From Falciphora oryzae (lineage: Eukaryota; Ascomycota; Sordariomycetes; Magnaporthales; Magnaporthaceae), in NCBI GenBank assembly GCA_000733355.1, contig JNVV01000005.1:1285311-1349310 (forward strand): DNA of 64,000 nucleotides, given 5' to 3'. Within the stretch, counting starts at the first letter, position 1, and every line of letters begins with the position of its first letter. The position numbers and the translations under genes were made by a program. The notes under the pieces were generated by a model, which saw only the letters and a list, made by a program, of their open reading frames with translations, was not told the origin of the DNA and did no database searches. Shown here one piece after another: positions 9,958-20,607 of this stretch.

Positions 9958-12241
9958 ATGTCGACAATGAGGAAAAACACCTCTCCCGCGGGCGCAGACG
10001 AATCGACAACCCATCTCCTGTCGCCGGGGTCGGCTGTTTCGGGTACCATTCCCGGACGCCCCCCTCCAAGGCGCAGCGATGTATCGTGGACGGATTCACC
10101 TCCTGATAACGCGAGGTTGGACAGCCAATGGAACCGCCAAGATTACAACGACGTGCACACGCCGGCCGCCGCGACCAAACGATTCCACAAGAACCAGAAA
10201 TCACTTCCCAGTCTTGCGCTTCTGGACCTGGGAGCTGCTGTCCCTCGCATCCGCCGTCGCTCTGCTGGCGGCCATCACCGTCACCCTCTCGTTGTACAAC
10301 AAGCAGCCCGTGCCACAGTGGCCGCTCAGCATCAACCTAAATACCCTCGTCGCTCTTCTCGTCGCCGTCGTGGCCGAGGTCCTAGGCCAGACTCGCTGGT
10401 TCTGGTTTACGGGGCCGAAGCCGCGGCCTCTCCAGGGCTTGCACCACTTTGACAGGGGCAGCCGCGGCCTGTTTGGCTCCTTACGGCTGTTTTGGATGCA
10501 ACGACGCCCTTACCGCAGCGGGGGCGCTGGGCATGGCAGGGTCATTCCTTATCGTCCTCAGCATTGCGGTCGGCCCCTTCACGCAGCAAGCTATCAAGAC
10601 AATACTCTGCGCGCAGCGTGTACCGGGACAGCAAGCATCGCTACCCGTCGCGTACTTTGTCCCTGGCCTGAGCGGGTTTGCCCGTATCTTGGTCAGGTAC
10701 AACGGCGGTTCTACCGGCCGTGCGGAACCCGGCACAAGCTTGAAGGCATCTATGGTCAACGGGCTGTCGGACTCTAACAGCCGAGACTCGCTCATCGTTG
10801 CGGCTTGCCAGGGAGTAGTCAGGCAGTATATCCATGGATCGTCCACCACCCGTTTGGATGAGTGTCATCCCGGTGGATAACGGCCGTGCCGCAGCCAAGC
10901 CTGCCGAAGTTTCGAGCGAGCCTCTGGTCGACGTTGACATTATTACTGACTTCAGCGGCCTGCCAGCAGAGCGGACAAGGACAAAACAAGAGACTTGGAA
11001 AGAGTTGCCCGCAGAACCTGCCTATCTATCAGTCAACAACAAAAGGACCGGTGGCCACAAAATATCAGATGGATGCGGTGGTCGTCTCTTGCAGGCTTTA
11101 CCCTTGCCTTGGGGACTACTGGGCGGAAATAAGGTCTGGCGTTGCGCACGAGAAGGTCGTACGGACCATTCCGGCGCGCAAGCCCTTCCCGGCCGGCGGC
11201 AACTACACGGCACTACGCGACCCCTGCATCCTGTCAGACGGGACGTTCTACACCCACTCGAATATTAGCAGCGTCCCCCGCACGTCGGGGCGGCGGTTTT
11301 ATAATGTTTCACTCTCCGCGAAAGCTGGTGGCGTCGTCGAGGCCCCGTCCGAGTGTCTCCACCGCTTCGACTACAGCTATGGCCTGTCCCTGAGGGCCTT
11401 TATGGTTCAGACTTTATTTGGAGTCGGACTGGAAAAAAACGTCTCCGAATGCTCTTCGTCTTATCCTTCTGAGCAGGATGGCAAGGTCGTTATGTGTGGA
11501 GGCAAATGGTGGCTCAACCCGCTGTGGAACGACGGCAAAGCGACCTTCACCTCCACCTCCGGCACCATGGACAATTTCACCACGGCCGTCACGAATTTCC
11601 TAAGGGTTGACGGGGACGGCCCGTACACCAACAGGACTGCAGACCCTGCGGCAGCTTCCGTCCAGGGTGACGTCTGGGAGACCACCGTATGCATGGAGTT
11701 TGGCTGACCCTGGCTGCTGCTCCCCGGCTTCCTCATCATCCCCGGAGCCGTACTTCTGGCGTGTGCCATCGCGAGGAGCTATGCAGACCGATCTCAGCCT
11801 GTTTGGAAAGGAAGCGTCTTGCCCTTGGTGCTGTACGGGCGGGTCCAAAGCGATCATACATATAAGGTCAACGAGGGTAGCAACACGACCAAGACAGCCA
11901 TAGTGGCTGGCGAGAGGGAGCGGCCCGGCGATGACGGAAAAATCATGGACTTGAATGGGCTGGAGAAAGTGGCGGAGGGAACTATGGCAACATTCCAAGG
12001 GGCCCGGAAACTGGCTTTGCAACTTCTTCTCCTCATGGCGGTCTCCTTACCACCGCTTGCACGCGGGACGACGATGGGCATATCGAGATGGACGCGCTGC
12101 TGCAGGTTGAGGCTGAAGACCAACAACCACCGTCGGTATACCGCGCGGTGTAAGTTATTCGGCGCGACATCAAAGCACATACACACTCCTATGGCTTGCG
12201 TGGACGAAATGAATGGTGCTTCTGCTAATTACCGCTTCTAG
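9958..12241 (+). pseudogene. DUF3176-family membrane protein, degraded
   Basis: The family signature is clear but scattered over frames. A Ser/Thr/Pro-rich N-terminus starts at the ATG at 9958. The segment WTWELLSL, then PVPQWPLSINLNTLV, then FDRGSRGLFGSLRLFW is one frame further (to about 10496). The segment ALGMAGSFLIVLSIAVGPFTQQ is in a third frame (about 10520-10590). The rest, including a CxLYPCLxxY motif and the C-terminal PVWKGSVLPLVLYG, is in yet another register. I see no usable introns at the first two switches, so I infer single-base indels. A TGA at 11705-11707 also interrupts the frame just before the last membrane segment (PWLLLPGFLIIPGAVLL), which stays open behind it. DUF3176 proteins are fungal membrane proteins of unknown function. 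The exact 3' end is uncertain. Confidence 0.75.
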
Positions 12242-12376
12242 GCTGGAAGCGGCTAGATAGTTTTGCACATTTTGGATAATGGAATACGTCTTCCTGTCGC
12301 TCTCCTATCCTTCCTTCTAGGAACAATCATTATTCTCTCTAGCAAGCATACTTCACTAGTTGGTCGGTCCCGAGCA

Positions 12377-12383
12377 TATAAGG
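12377..12383 (+). promoter_or_regulatory. TATA-like element
   Basis: TATAAGG lies 115 bp before the ATG at 12492, matching the placement of the TATA box of the downstream paralog. Confidence 0.5.
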
Positions 12384-12491
12384 CGGGTTAAATGTTTGGT
12401 TGCAGGTGTGGAACTGACCTCCACACAATCAAACACCACCCTGATTCTGCTATCATTTGAGGGTCAGAAACACTTGTAGAGGCCCGTTTCA

Positions 12492-13103
12492 ATGCCTCCG
12501 AGCAATCAGGATATCGAGAAACACATGGCCGACCTCGCCACCGACAGCGCCGCCATTTGCAACGGCGCCAGATCCGGCCTTGAGCAGCTTCTCCAGAACG
12601 AGATCCGCATCCAATCCCACTGCGAGGATCCGCATCGCGAGATGGCCCAGCCAGAAACCCAAAAGGAGCACGCCGCCGAGCTCTACCGGCTCGCCCAGCT
12701 CGCGGACGTCGACCGCGCGCACAGGGTCAACTTGGTCAAGCGGTGCCACACGTCCATCTCGCCGCTCTGGACCGATGGTCAGGACCACGGGCAGTGGCTC
12801 GACGAATTCTTTGCCTGGCAGGTCCAGCACGTGCGCCAGTTAAAGGACCACAAGGACTTGAAGGCGTACCGCAAGGACGTCCGCGGGCTCAACCGGGAAA
12901 TAACGAGGCAGATGCCGGTCGTGAGAGTCATGGCGGCCCGGCTGTCGACGCTCGCGGATGAGCTCAGTCGGTGCAGTGAGATTACTGGGGACTATTGCCA
13001 AAAGCTCGCCTACCAGGCTCCCTGCGCCCATTCGGCGTGTCTTTTGTGGCTCCACGAAGCGGCTGTAAAAGAGTTGGAGGCGGAGGTCGAGTGTTTGTTC
13101 TAA
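12492..13103 (+). CDS. hypothetical alpha-helical protein, 203 aa, tandem paralog 1
   Basis: Single-exon gene of an unrecognised family. No signal peptide or membrane span; the sequence is rich in charged, heptad-like helices. It aligns end to end with the neighbour at 13692: both have (A/S)xDSAxxC near the start, an HCE(D/E)P motif, a QxxH-A-xLxRLA segment, a CHxxxxxPWT/PLWT block, a Trp-Gln...HV segment (FAWQVQHV), YR(K/Q)D(V/L)R and a helix with MPVVRVMAARLSTLADEL. I infer a tandem duplication followed by strong divergence. Start chosen at the first ATG after the TATA-like element (context TTTCAATGCC). Function unknown; an all-helical cytosolic interaction or signalling role is possible but is only a guess. 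Confidence 0.72.
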   Translation: MPPSNQDIEKHMADLATDSAAICNGARSGLEQLLQNEIRIQSHCEDPHREMAQPETQKEHAAELYRLAQLADVDRAHRVNLVKRCHTSISPLWTDGQDHGQWLDEFFAWQVQHVRQLKDHKDLKAYRKDVRGLNREITRQMPVVRVMAARLSTLADELSRCSEITGDYCQKLAYQAPCAHSACLLWLHEAAVKELEAEVECLF

Positions 13104-13569
13104 GGCAGGCTCCTCACTGTTTACAGATGGCGATAACTGCGACCAACCATGTCATGAAAATGTAATGTGGCGATACAGGGAACCGACAATCACCACTATT
13201 ATTGCATCATGCCGATCAAAAGAGTGGAAGTGTTAAGCCTACATCAGCCTTGGGTCGGCATGACGAAGCCCGCCGACGTCACGGACGTCCGGGCTAGGTC
13301 CCTTGGATCAGATCTTTATCTCTCCGACACAGTCGTGCAATATACAAAGCCAGAGGGTCTCCCACCCTTAGCCACGTTTATTGTCAGCCAAAGACACAGA
13401 CCAGTTCTCAACGTGCCTCTACTTTGCGGTAATGTCCACACCGCTAAAACACGGGAGGAAAGCCTTACAAATACCTGCTGACGGAGCACAGCCCTGCCGT
13501 CATGCCGGATCATGCTGCGTTGCCAAAGCAGCAGACAAGCATGACTAACTATTTGTCTTTGTGAGCTGG
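13104..13569. other. spacer between tandem paralogs, no gene
   Basis: 466 bp containing only short unremarkable frames. It includes the 3' end of paralog 1 and the upstream region of paralog 2. Confidence 0.5.
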
Positions 13570-13576
13570 TATAAAG
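13570..13576 (+). promoter_or_regulatory. TATA box
   Basis: TATAAAG is 122 bp upstream of the ATG at 13692. Confidence 0.65.
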
Positions 13577-13691
13577 GGCTGGCCAAATGTCAGGCTACCC
13601 ATGAACCCAAATAGATCATCACACAGATACAACCAGGAGTTGGTGTCCTTTACGGCCAATTTACCACCTGTAAAATACAAGGCCAGCCACA

Positions 13692-14354
13692 ATGCCTCGG
13701 CGTCCCGCACAGATACCGCCTCCGAATCCCGCGCGGATGCTGCCTCCAACTCCAGCACAGGTTGAGCAGCGCATGTTCCGTATCGCTTCCGACAGCGCCG
13801 TCTGCTGCGAGGACACCACAAACGTCCTAACGGCGTTTATCAACCAAGAGACCACTCTCCTGGCTCACTGCGAGGAACCTCTTGGCATGTTGATCCGCGC
13901 CATCGGCGAAACCCAAGCGGACCACGCCTTTCAGCTTTCCAGGCTCGCCGATGCTGCCGGGGAGTTGCGCCCGCAGCTCCTCCTCTCGCTGAACACATGT
14001 CACGCCACAGTGACGAGCCCCTGGACCGCGCGCGACGGCAGAGCCCGGAAGATCTCCGAGTTCTGCCTCTGGCAGTCCAGGCACGTGTGGGACGCCGCAA
14101 GCAACCCGAACCAGAGCCCGATGATCTACCGCCAGGACCTCCGTGACCTCAGCCGGCGCATTTCGCGGGAATTACCGGTGCTGAGGGCCCTGGAGGGGCG
14201 GCTGGTGGCTCTCAGGGCGCAGTTTGAAGAGTCCTCTCTGCATATAGCAGGCTTCTGCACACGGCCAAACAACCAACAGGGCGATCGTGCGGGAACTCTC
14301 GCCTGGCTTTACCAGTGTGCCCTCTCGGAATTTCAGGAGGATGAGCCTTTGTGA
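13692..14354 (+). CDS. hypothetical alpha-helical protein, 220 aa, tandem paralog 2
   Basis: Paralog of the gene at 12492, one exon, same strand, 588 bp downstream. It has a proline-rich N-terminal extension of about 22 residues, then the shared core: IASDSAVCCED, AHCEEP, ADHAFQLSRLADAAGEL, NTCHATVTSPWT, FCLWQSRHVW, YRQDLRDLSRRI and ELPVLRALEGRLVALRAQF. Conserved Cys/His positions (the CHxT and HCE motifs) sit at the same spacing in both proteins and would be the first residues to test. No membrane span or signal peptide. Not recognised as a named family. ATG context CACAATGCC. An upstream out-of-frame ATG in the leader could dampen translation. Confidence 0.72.
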   Translation: MPRRPAQIPPPNPARMLPPTPAQVEQRMFRIASDSAVCCEDTTNVLTAFINQETTLLAHCEEPLGMLIRAIGETQADHAFQLSRLADAAGELRPQLLLSLNTCHATVTSPWTARDGRARKISEFCLWQSRHVWDAASNPNQSPMIYRQDLRDLSRRISRELPVLRALEGRLVALRAQFEESSLHIAGFCTRPNNQQGDRAGTLAWLYQCALSEFQEDEPL

Positions 14355-15859
14355 TAAGATTCGTTTCTCATCTCGGATGCCGGAAAGAGCGACGAGCCGG
14401 TAACTGAGGAGCTGAAGTGCAGTAAACACTGGGGCCACGACACGGACACGCGGTCAGGGCTACTGATTCTTGGCGGGGCTTTAGCATCGCTGCAGGTATG
14501 ACTTTCTGATAATCGAAAAGTTTTGTTAGCTCCAGCATGGCATAGGTGCGTGACAGTAGTACGGATGGACTGAAAGGCGAGGTACCGTACCTCACGCCCT
14601 CGCCACTCTGGTTGAGGTTCGACTTCTTCAAAGGTTGTAAAGGGTTTTGGTGCGAAGGGCGTGTTGGGCTGCCAAAATCTGGTCTTGAAGGGCTGTAGTG
14701 TACTGGGGTGGGGAAGGTGTACCTCGACTCGAATGTTCTCGCTAGGCAAAGACTGTCAGCATCCAAGTGTCTCTCGACAAAGAATTCCAATAGGGACATA
14801 CATTGCCAGGTGCCTTGGCAACATGTCAGAGGTTGCTCCGATAAAGATAATCAGGAAGGTCAACCGAGACGAAAGGAAGGCCTGGAAGGTTCGAGTGGGA
14901 ACACCAGGAATAGGTGGTACCTTAATGACTATGTTCAGTGCCAACTCTTTTGTCGGCTCCGGCATTAAGCCAATGCAAAACACGGTTATTGTAGGAGATG
15001 GTGAGCGTGACGTTCTGGGGCAAGCCAAGAGGCTCGCTCCAGAAGAAAAGGGTTTGTCCGGAGATAGGGTTTAATGACCGGAAGAGCCCAGCACTTCTGT
15101 TGGGTGTTTGAGAGGAGGAAACAAGAAGAATTTCATCGAGCTACGAGAGATCTTAATAACTCAGCCTCCGTGCGGGGCAGTCTGTCTGGCGCCACGTGAC
15201 CCAGCTGTGTCCAGGTCGTGCCTTCTTTCCCTGCATGAATTTCTATGGCCTTGGAGCTCAGAACTTTGCACCCCTCCCATTTACATCTCCTGACTGGCGG
15301 TCCTTCGTGGATATAGCCCACTATTTCTGTGCTCCGCGAGACCAAGTGAGCTGTCAACGGAGAAGATGGTATGGTTTGGATCCAGAGTTCTGGCCTGGCT
15401 TTCGATCCCCTAGACCAGGGGCAAAGAGCGAGCCCGTAGAAGCAAGCATGCAAGCCAGGGCGGCGGCAAGGGTCGAGGGACGCGTGATCATTATCTTGCA
15501 AGGCTGCCGGGTAGAACTTGATAGCACGCGGTGTGATCTGGGTGATCAGCAGTGACGAGTGAACGTGTTTATCGTCGTTTACCGAGTCTGTATGCATAAA
15601 CCGATAAACGGGTTGCTGAAGCACACTGGGCATAAAGTTCTACGACTTTACGTCTAGCCACTGCTGGAGCACGACACCATAGCGAATCATTTCGGAGAAC
15701 ACTGGCGGCAACCACCGGCCCTGGAACTAGCGGGGACGGGAAGGTCGTTTAATTCCTACCACCAACTATCTGTGAGCGACGGCCCTGCCTCGTTATTTTG
15801 TGCCTTGTGCATCTCGAACCAGCACCATCACATCGTTCCAGGCCATCATATGAAGCAGC
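14355..15859. other. intergenic; possible eroded gene on minus strand near 14.5-15.1 kb
   Basis: Reading the minus strand from about 15070 down to 14570 gives several adjoining pieces with protein-like composition (for example SGQTLFFWSEPLG, then VPPIPGVPTRTFQAF, then HLPHPSTLQPFKTRFWQP) in different frames. I found no splice pattern that joins them and recognise no family. The rest of the interval shows nothing. Confidence 0.3.
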
Positions 15860-18335
15860 TCAAGCACGAGGATTCCACTTGGGGTCAACATTGTCTAGCA
15901 GGTTCAGCCCCCTGAGCGCCTCGGCCCCCAAGATCTTCTCCAGGCTGATCATCTTGAAGCTCGCGTCCTCGCTAGCCCCGCCGCCCGGCAGCTCGTTCGC
16001 GTCGTCGTGCACCACGACCAGGCCGTACGGGAAGTCCGGGCCCAGCGCCGCGCCGACCGCCGTGATGCCGTCCGTGTTGGACACGGCGTCGACCTGCCCG
16101 TCCGCGGACTTGACGACCTGAAACGTCGTCACGTACTCGTGCGGCTCGGCCCGCTTGTAGACCGCGAACGAGCTAACGCCCTGGTTGGAGGCGAGGATGT
16201 AGCCCTGGTCGGGCCGCTTGCCCACAACGAGCGTCACGCCCTCGACCTCGGCGTTGAGGGGCCCGCCGTCGCCGACGGACGCGATGAGGTGGCCGGGAGC
16301 GGTCGAGTCGGGCTCGGCGTCGTAGCGCCAGAGGGCAACCGGCTCCTCGCCGAGGAAGAGCCAGCCGTTCTGCTCGTCCGTCACGCAGCCCTCGACCTGG
16401 CCGCCGTTGCCGCCGATAAAGTCGCGGACCAGCGTCGTCTGGAGCGTACCGTTCGCGGTCGCCGTAAGCTCGTACTGCAGGTAGCGGGCCGACTTCTCGT
16501 TGACGAAGAGGTACTGTTTGCCGGTTTTCGGGGAGAGGTAGGTGCACGAGCCGTAGACTTTGTACTTGGGAGGGAGGGGGTGGCTGCCGCCGGGGATGTC
16601 TGTCAAGGTTCCGTTGGGGTGCATCTCGAAGAGGCTGCGGAGGGAATGTCATCGGTCAGCATCACGGATCTTCGCTTCATCGGAAATAGCAAGCTTGGGG
16701 GAGTTGGAGCGCGTCTGTTGACCTACCATAGTGTGTTTTTAGTACGACATCCTGCGAACGCCAGGTCGACACGGCGGTCGCCGGCCTGGAAGCCATAGAT
16801 CATATCCACGTTGTTCGGCTGCGGCGCCGAGAAAGCCTGCACAAGCTTCCCCTGGAGGTCAAAAACACCCAAGCCAGCTCCCCGCTCCGACTTTACCGTC
16901 GTAATGACCCGAGACAGCTCCGGGGCCACCGGGGAGATCCAGATGGCCGGGTCGTCGCCGTCGCCGCCGTTGGCATCCGTCTCGTAGGCCGCCTCAACCA
17001 GGAGGAACGAGCAGTGCAGGCCACCCCAGCCAGCGTCGCAGCTGCACTGGTTCGGACCCGTGCAGCGGCCCTTGCCGGAGCAGGAATCCGTGCAGGCGAA
17101 CTGGTTGCACTCGGGGCCGGTAAAGCCCAGGAAGCAGCTGCAGCGCTGGTTGCTGGAGTAGCCGTTTCCGGAGCACGAGCCGGAGATGGGAGAAGGCTCG
17201 CCGCCTTCCGACCGAGCCCTGGGGCTGAATCCCGTGTTGGCTGGGATCCCGAGGTCTCCGAGCACTTCGGACAGAGAAGAGACACCAAAACCCCTGAAGG
17301 GCTTGGCCTCCACGCTGTACGTCAGCGCGCCTTGTGGGTAGCTCGACGTGGGAGCTTGGTATATGCTCAGCCCCTCGATCTCGATGTTCTTCTGCCCGGT
17401 CAGGGTCACCTTGCCGACGATGTCCCAAGGATGGCGGTAAATAGAGATGGAGTCCTCCTCGGCGATGAAGACGTAATCTTTCTCGGCGGAGGTTGTCTCA
17501 TAAACGGAGACGCCAGTCGCTTTGGTGACGTTGTTCGCCTTGGTAATAACTGGTGCGGCAGTGCTTTCGGCCAGCTCCATGGTGTAAACGCCTTGGTTGA
17601 CGTCTTCGGTGAGGAACAGCGTGGAGTGCTTCTGGGACACGGCACAGCCAACAAACACGACGGAAACGGGGATAGATCGGACCTGCAATGCACATGCGGC
17701 TAGTTAGGGGCACACTGCTCTTCCACCTTTCCTTGGGATTCGAACCTATTTACCTCCCGAATCTCAACCGCGCCGTTGACCTTGCGGACCAGATACTGGA
17801 ACGCCCTGCCTCCCTTGCCGAAGAGAAAGAAGTAGTGATTCCCGCTGCTGCTCTGCCATGGGCAGATGGCATTCCAGTCACCCAAAGCCACAAGCGGCGA
17901 TGCGGGTGCGGTGAGAATCTCCTTGAACGAGGTGGTATCAAAAACGCGAATGATAGAGTCCGTCTGCGCGATAGTGATGATGACATCTCCGGAGCCGCCC
18001 TTCCTGTCTTCCCCGCCGCTTAAGCCATACAACGTGGTAACGAGCTTGGTTCTCCCTGTGACGACGCTGGTGACCTCGGAGATGGGTGACGCCGAGTCGA
18101 GATTGAAGACGTGGAAGCCTCCCGTAGCAGTCAAGCCGTCATTTCCGATCAGAAAAGGGGACGACGATGACGAGTCTGCTGCCGAGCTTGGGTAGTATAC
18201 AGAGGTCCAGCCGGACTTGATCTCGCGGCTTACGGCGGTGACGTTGAGCTGAACATTGACGGGCGCCGACTGAGCCGCGACGGCGCCAATAATGGTACAC
18301 AAAGGCCACACGGCGAGCGTCATCTTTGAAGCCAT
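15860..18335 (-). CDS. secreted 3-phytase, double beta-propeller with EGF-like modules
   Basis: Predicted extracellular myo-inositol-hexakisphosphate 3-phosphohydrolase (BPP type) of 770 aa, releasing phosphate from phytate. Exons (minus strand): 18335-17754, 17682-16727, 16634-15860; introns of 71 bp (GTAAAT...GCAG) and 92 bp (GTAGGT...GCAG), frame kept. Signal peptide MASKMTLAVWPLCTIIGAVAA. Residues about 26-350 form an incomplete first propeller. Around 360-415 lie two Cys-rich EGF-like modules (CSGNGYSS...CSC, CSGKGRC...CSC). The C-terminal propeller holds the phytase motifs: GDGDDPAIWI, NNVDMIYGF, EGCVTDEQNGWLFLGEE, WRYDAEP, EVEGVTL, YILASNQG and NTDGI, the calcium- and phosphate-binding positions of the family. 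Neighbours do not suggest an operon-like unit. Known fungal homologs share the dual-propeller plan, from memory. Confidence 0.88.
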
Positions 18336-19469
18336 ATCGACACCTGCTTGGATACAAAGTCTGGTCAGTCGCTAATTATATGAATCTCAAGGCGCTAGGA
18401 GGGTAATTGGAGGTATTTCCAGACGGCTCGGGAAGATGCATCCTTCGCAATTGTCCTGAGTAAAAATCCACATACCTCTTAATGGAGAACAGACGAGCCT
18501 AGGGAGACTGCGCTCATTTTTTTTTTTTTTTTTTCATGTGTTGAAGGCGGCTTGGAGCGCTGTATTTATCGTGGCCAGCGACAGGTCCACGTGCTCGGAC
18601 GACGGCTTCAACAGGCCCAAAAGACCCGAGTCGAGATGATGCGCCATCGCACCAAGATGCATACAGGGTGGCGGGCCGCGAGCCAATAGGGCGCCTTATA
18701 GATGGAGAGCCTCCTGGGCCGGGCGCGGCGGAACCATTTTGAGAAATACCACCTTCCAGAAGCGATGGCTTGGCGGATTCGGTAAACGAGGAAGAAAAAA
18801 CAAAACATCGTGGGCGAACTGCTAATTCCTGCTTGGCCTTGATGACACGGACCGTTTGATGAATCGCGTCGTGCCGAATGCCGTGACGAAGACGGTGATT
18901 CGCGAGGTTTCTGGTAGAGAGGTGTATCATGTAGAGGCAGGTCGTGTTGTTGCGCCGGCCAATTGTGGCTGCCATGTCGGTGTTGCATTGAGGCGACTGA
19001 GCAACACGATTTCAGCCACATCTTGCAGAAAACACAGCAAGTGGCTGCAATTTCTGGAATCCACCCCGCCTAGCCAGTGCTCAAAACTGCCATCCCATTG
19101 ACAGCAGAGTCGCACAACCCCTATTAATTAATGCCCTATTGTCCTCCATGACCGACGTCCTCCAAACAAACATCTTCATAGGGTGTAGATGGCCGCGCCA
19201 CGCAATACCTCCACGCTCATCTTTTAAACTTCTCCAAGAGCCAGCCCTGCCCCGATTCGAGTGCCACCCGGCTCCATTCACGCCACCGCTACAGCCCCTG
19301 CTCCCGCTCCCCCTGGCGTGCGCCTGGCGGGACCCGGGCCCGCAGCGGCGCTAGCCCGGAACCCTGCATCCTCTCGCCGCTTTCCACACAAACTCTGCTC
19401 AAGGGTCATAATCCCGCCTCCGGACCCAGAGGCCCAACCAAGCAACCAACCAACCAGCGCTTGAGCACG
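18336..19469. other. intergenic; poly-T tract, no gene recognised
   Basis: Upstream region of the phytase gene (minus strand) with an 18-nt T run at 18517-18534. No convincing frame. The right end precedes the tRNA pair. Confidence 0.5.
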
Positions 19470-19573
19470 TCCGATATGGTGTAGTGGCTAACATCCGACG
19501 CTCTCATGTGAGGGGGGTGATTCCCTCCTCCGGAGCCGCCGTCGAGCCCGGGGTTCGATTCCCCGTATCGGAG
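19470..19573 (+). tRNA. tRNA-Glu (anticodon CTC) with 32-nt intron
   Basis: Acceptor stem TCCGATA pairs with TATCGGA, followed by discriminator G. D arm TGGTGTAGTGGCTAACA. Anticodon stem CGACG/CGTCG. Anticodon loop C-T-CTC-A-C, with an intron at 19507-19538 in the standard position after base 37. T arm CGGGG-TTCGATT-CCCCG. Mature length 72 nt. It reads glutamate codon GAG. The intron ends are inferred from the cloverleaf only. Confidence 0.93.
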
Positions 19574-19576
19574 CCA

Positions 19577-19660
19577 GCCCGGTTAGCTCAATCGGTAGAG
19601 CGTGAGACTCTTAAGACTCTGATCATCTCAAGGTTGCGGGTTCGACCCCCGCATTGGGCT
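19577..19660 (+). tRNA. tRNA-Lys (anticodon CTT) with 11-nt intron
   Basis: Acceptor stem GCCCGGT pairs with ATTGGGC (two G-T pairs); discriminator T, as in yeast tRNA-Lys(CTT). D arm TAGCTCAATCGGTAGAGC. Anticodon stem TGAGA/TCTCA. Loop C-T-CTT-A-A, with an 11-nt intron at 19614-19624. T arm GCGGG-TTCGACC-CCCGC. Mature length 73 nt. It starts 3 nt after the tRNA-Glu gene (spacer CCA), so the two are probably transcribed together by Pol III from the upstream start. Confidence 0.93.
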
Positions 19661-19701
19661 CAATTCCCGATGCGTCTGTGTACACAGGCATATCAACCTC
19701 C

Positions 19702-19707
19702 TTTTTT
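19702..19707 (+). terminator. Pol III terminator (T6)
   Basis: A run of six T, 41 nt after the tRNA-Lys gene, is the first T run of five or more downstream of the pair; none separates the two tRNA genes. Confidence 0.65.
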
Positions 19708-20457
19708 GCCCTCGTTCCTTCCTTTTTGACAGTGGTGCTCGGAATAAAGTTGTTATCAGCCACGTCTGCCGGTTTGGGTAATTGTTTTATTTTCTAGCGA
19801 TGCCATTCGCCGACGTTCGTCTATGTCAATTTTGCCTGGCATGTGCCAGCTGCTGCCTTCTCACACCCCGACGATGTTCACGATGCGACCTAGCGCGATT
19901 GCACATTGCACAGGCCACAGCCGTAGTCCTGGCCGCGCCCTGCGATTCGCAAATTCCACCCCGTCCTGCCTCCAATCCTTCCATGCGGGGTGCGTCTTAT
20001 TACCCGACGGACAGAGCAGCGCATCTGCCCATGTCTTGGGACGAAATTCTCCGTCGCCAGCTCCAAGTGGAGAGCCCAGAGACACGGAAGACGTCAACTC
20101 CGCCTGGCGGCACGCAAATATCCGCGATGCAACTCGTTGTGTGGATGGATTAACTGCCTGATGTACGGTAGCCTCCACTTCCCCGCACTCCCTCGCGTGC
20201 GCATCAGTCTGCCGGCTCCCCAAATGCCGACCCTGCTCGCCTCTTCGGGGGTGCGTCGCGCCCCTTTTTGCGACTCGCGATGTCCTGGCGCTCGGAAACC
20301 ACTACACCACCAGCTATTTTCTCCACGATCACTGCGGCTAACGGACTCCCAATTGGTGCGGGTGCAGCATCCCGGAATGTTCGACTCGTTGGAGGAAGAA
20401 AACACCCGCCGTGGCGAGAAGCTGAAGACATTGCCCGGCTTAGCGTCATAGCCATCA
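19708..20457. other. intergenic, no gene recognised
   Basis: Short frames only; the right part is the promoter of the GH43 gene. Confidence 0.5.
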
Positions 20458-20464
20458 TATAAGG
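20458..20464 (+). promoter_or_regulatory. TATA-like element
   Basis: TATAAGG lies 150 bp before the ATG at 20608; no other ATG lies between a plausible transcription start (about 20490) and 20608. Confidence 0.4.
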
Positions 20465-20607
20465 GGAGTCTTCCACCCGGTCATGACACTCCTAGGTCCG
20501 TCTATCGGCAGCCCCCGAGCCCGTGTCACCTTCTCCCACTGCCGGCTTGGAAGCCATCATCGCTATCCACTGACCACTTGCATCCCCAACCACCGCAGAC
20601 TGCCCTT

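Noticed and set aside
16007..17703. Two long plus-strand frames over the phytase
   Set aside because: Antisense shadows of a GC-rich coding region; the minus strand has clear phytase motifs and introns.
19484..19729. 81-codon frame over the tRNA pair
   Set aside because: Overlaps two well-formed tRNA genes; no protein resemblance.
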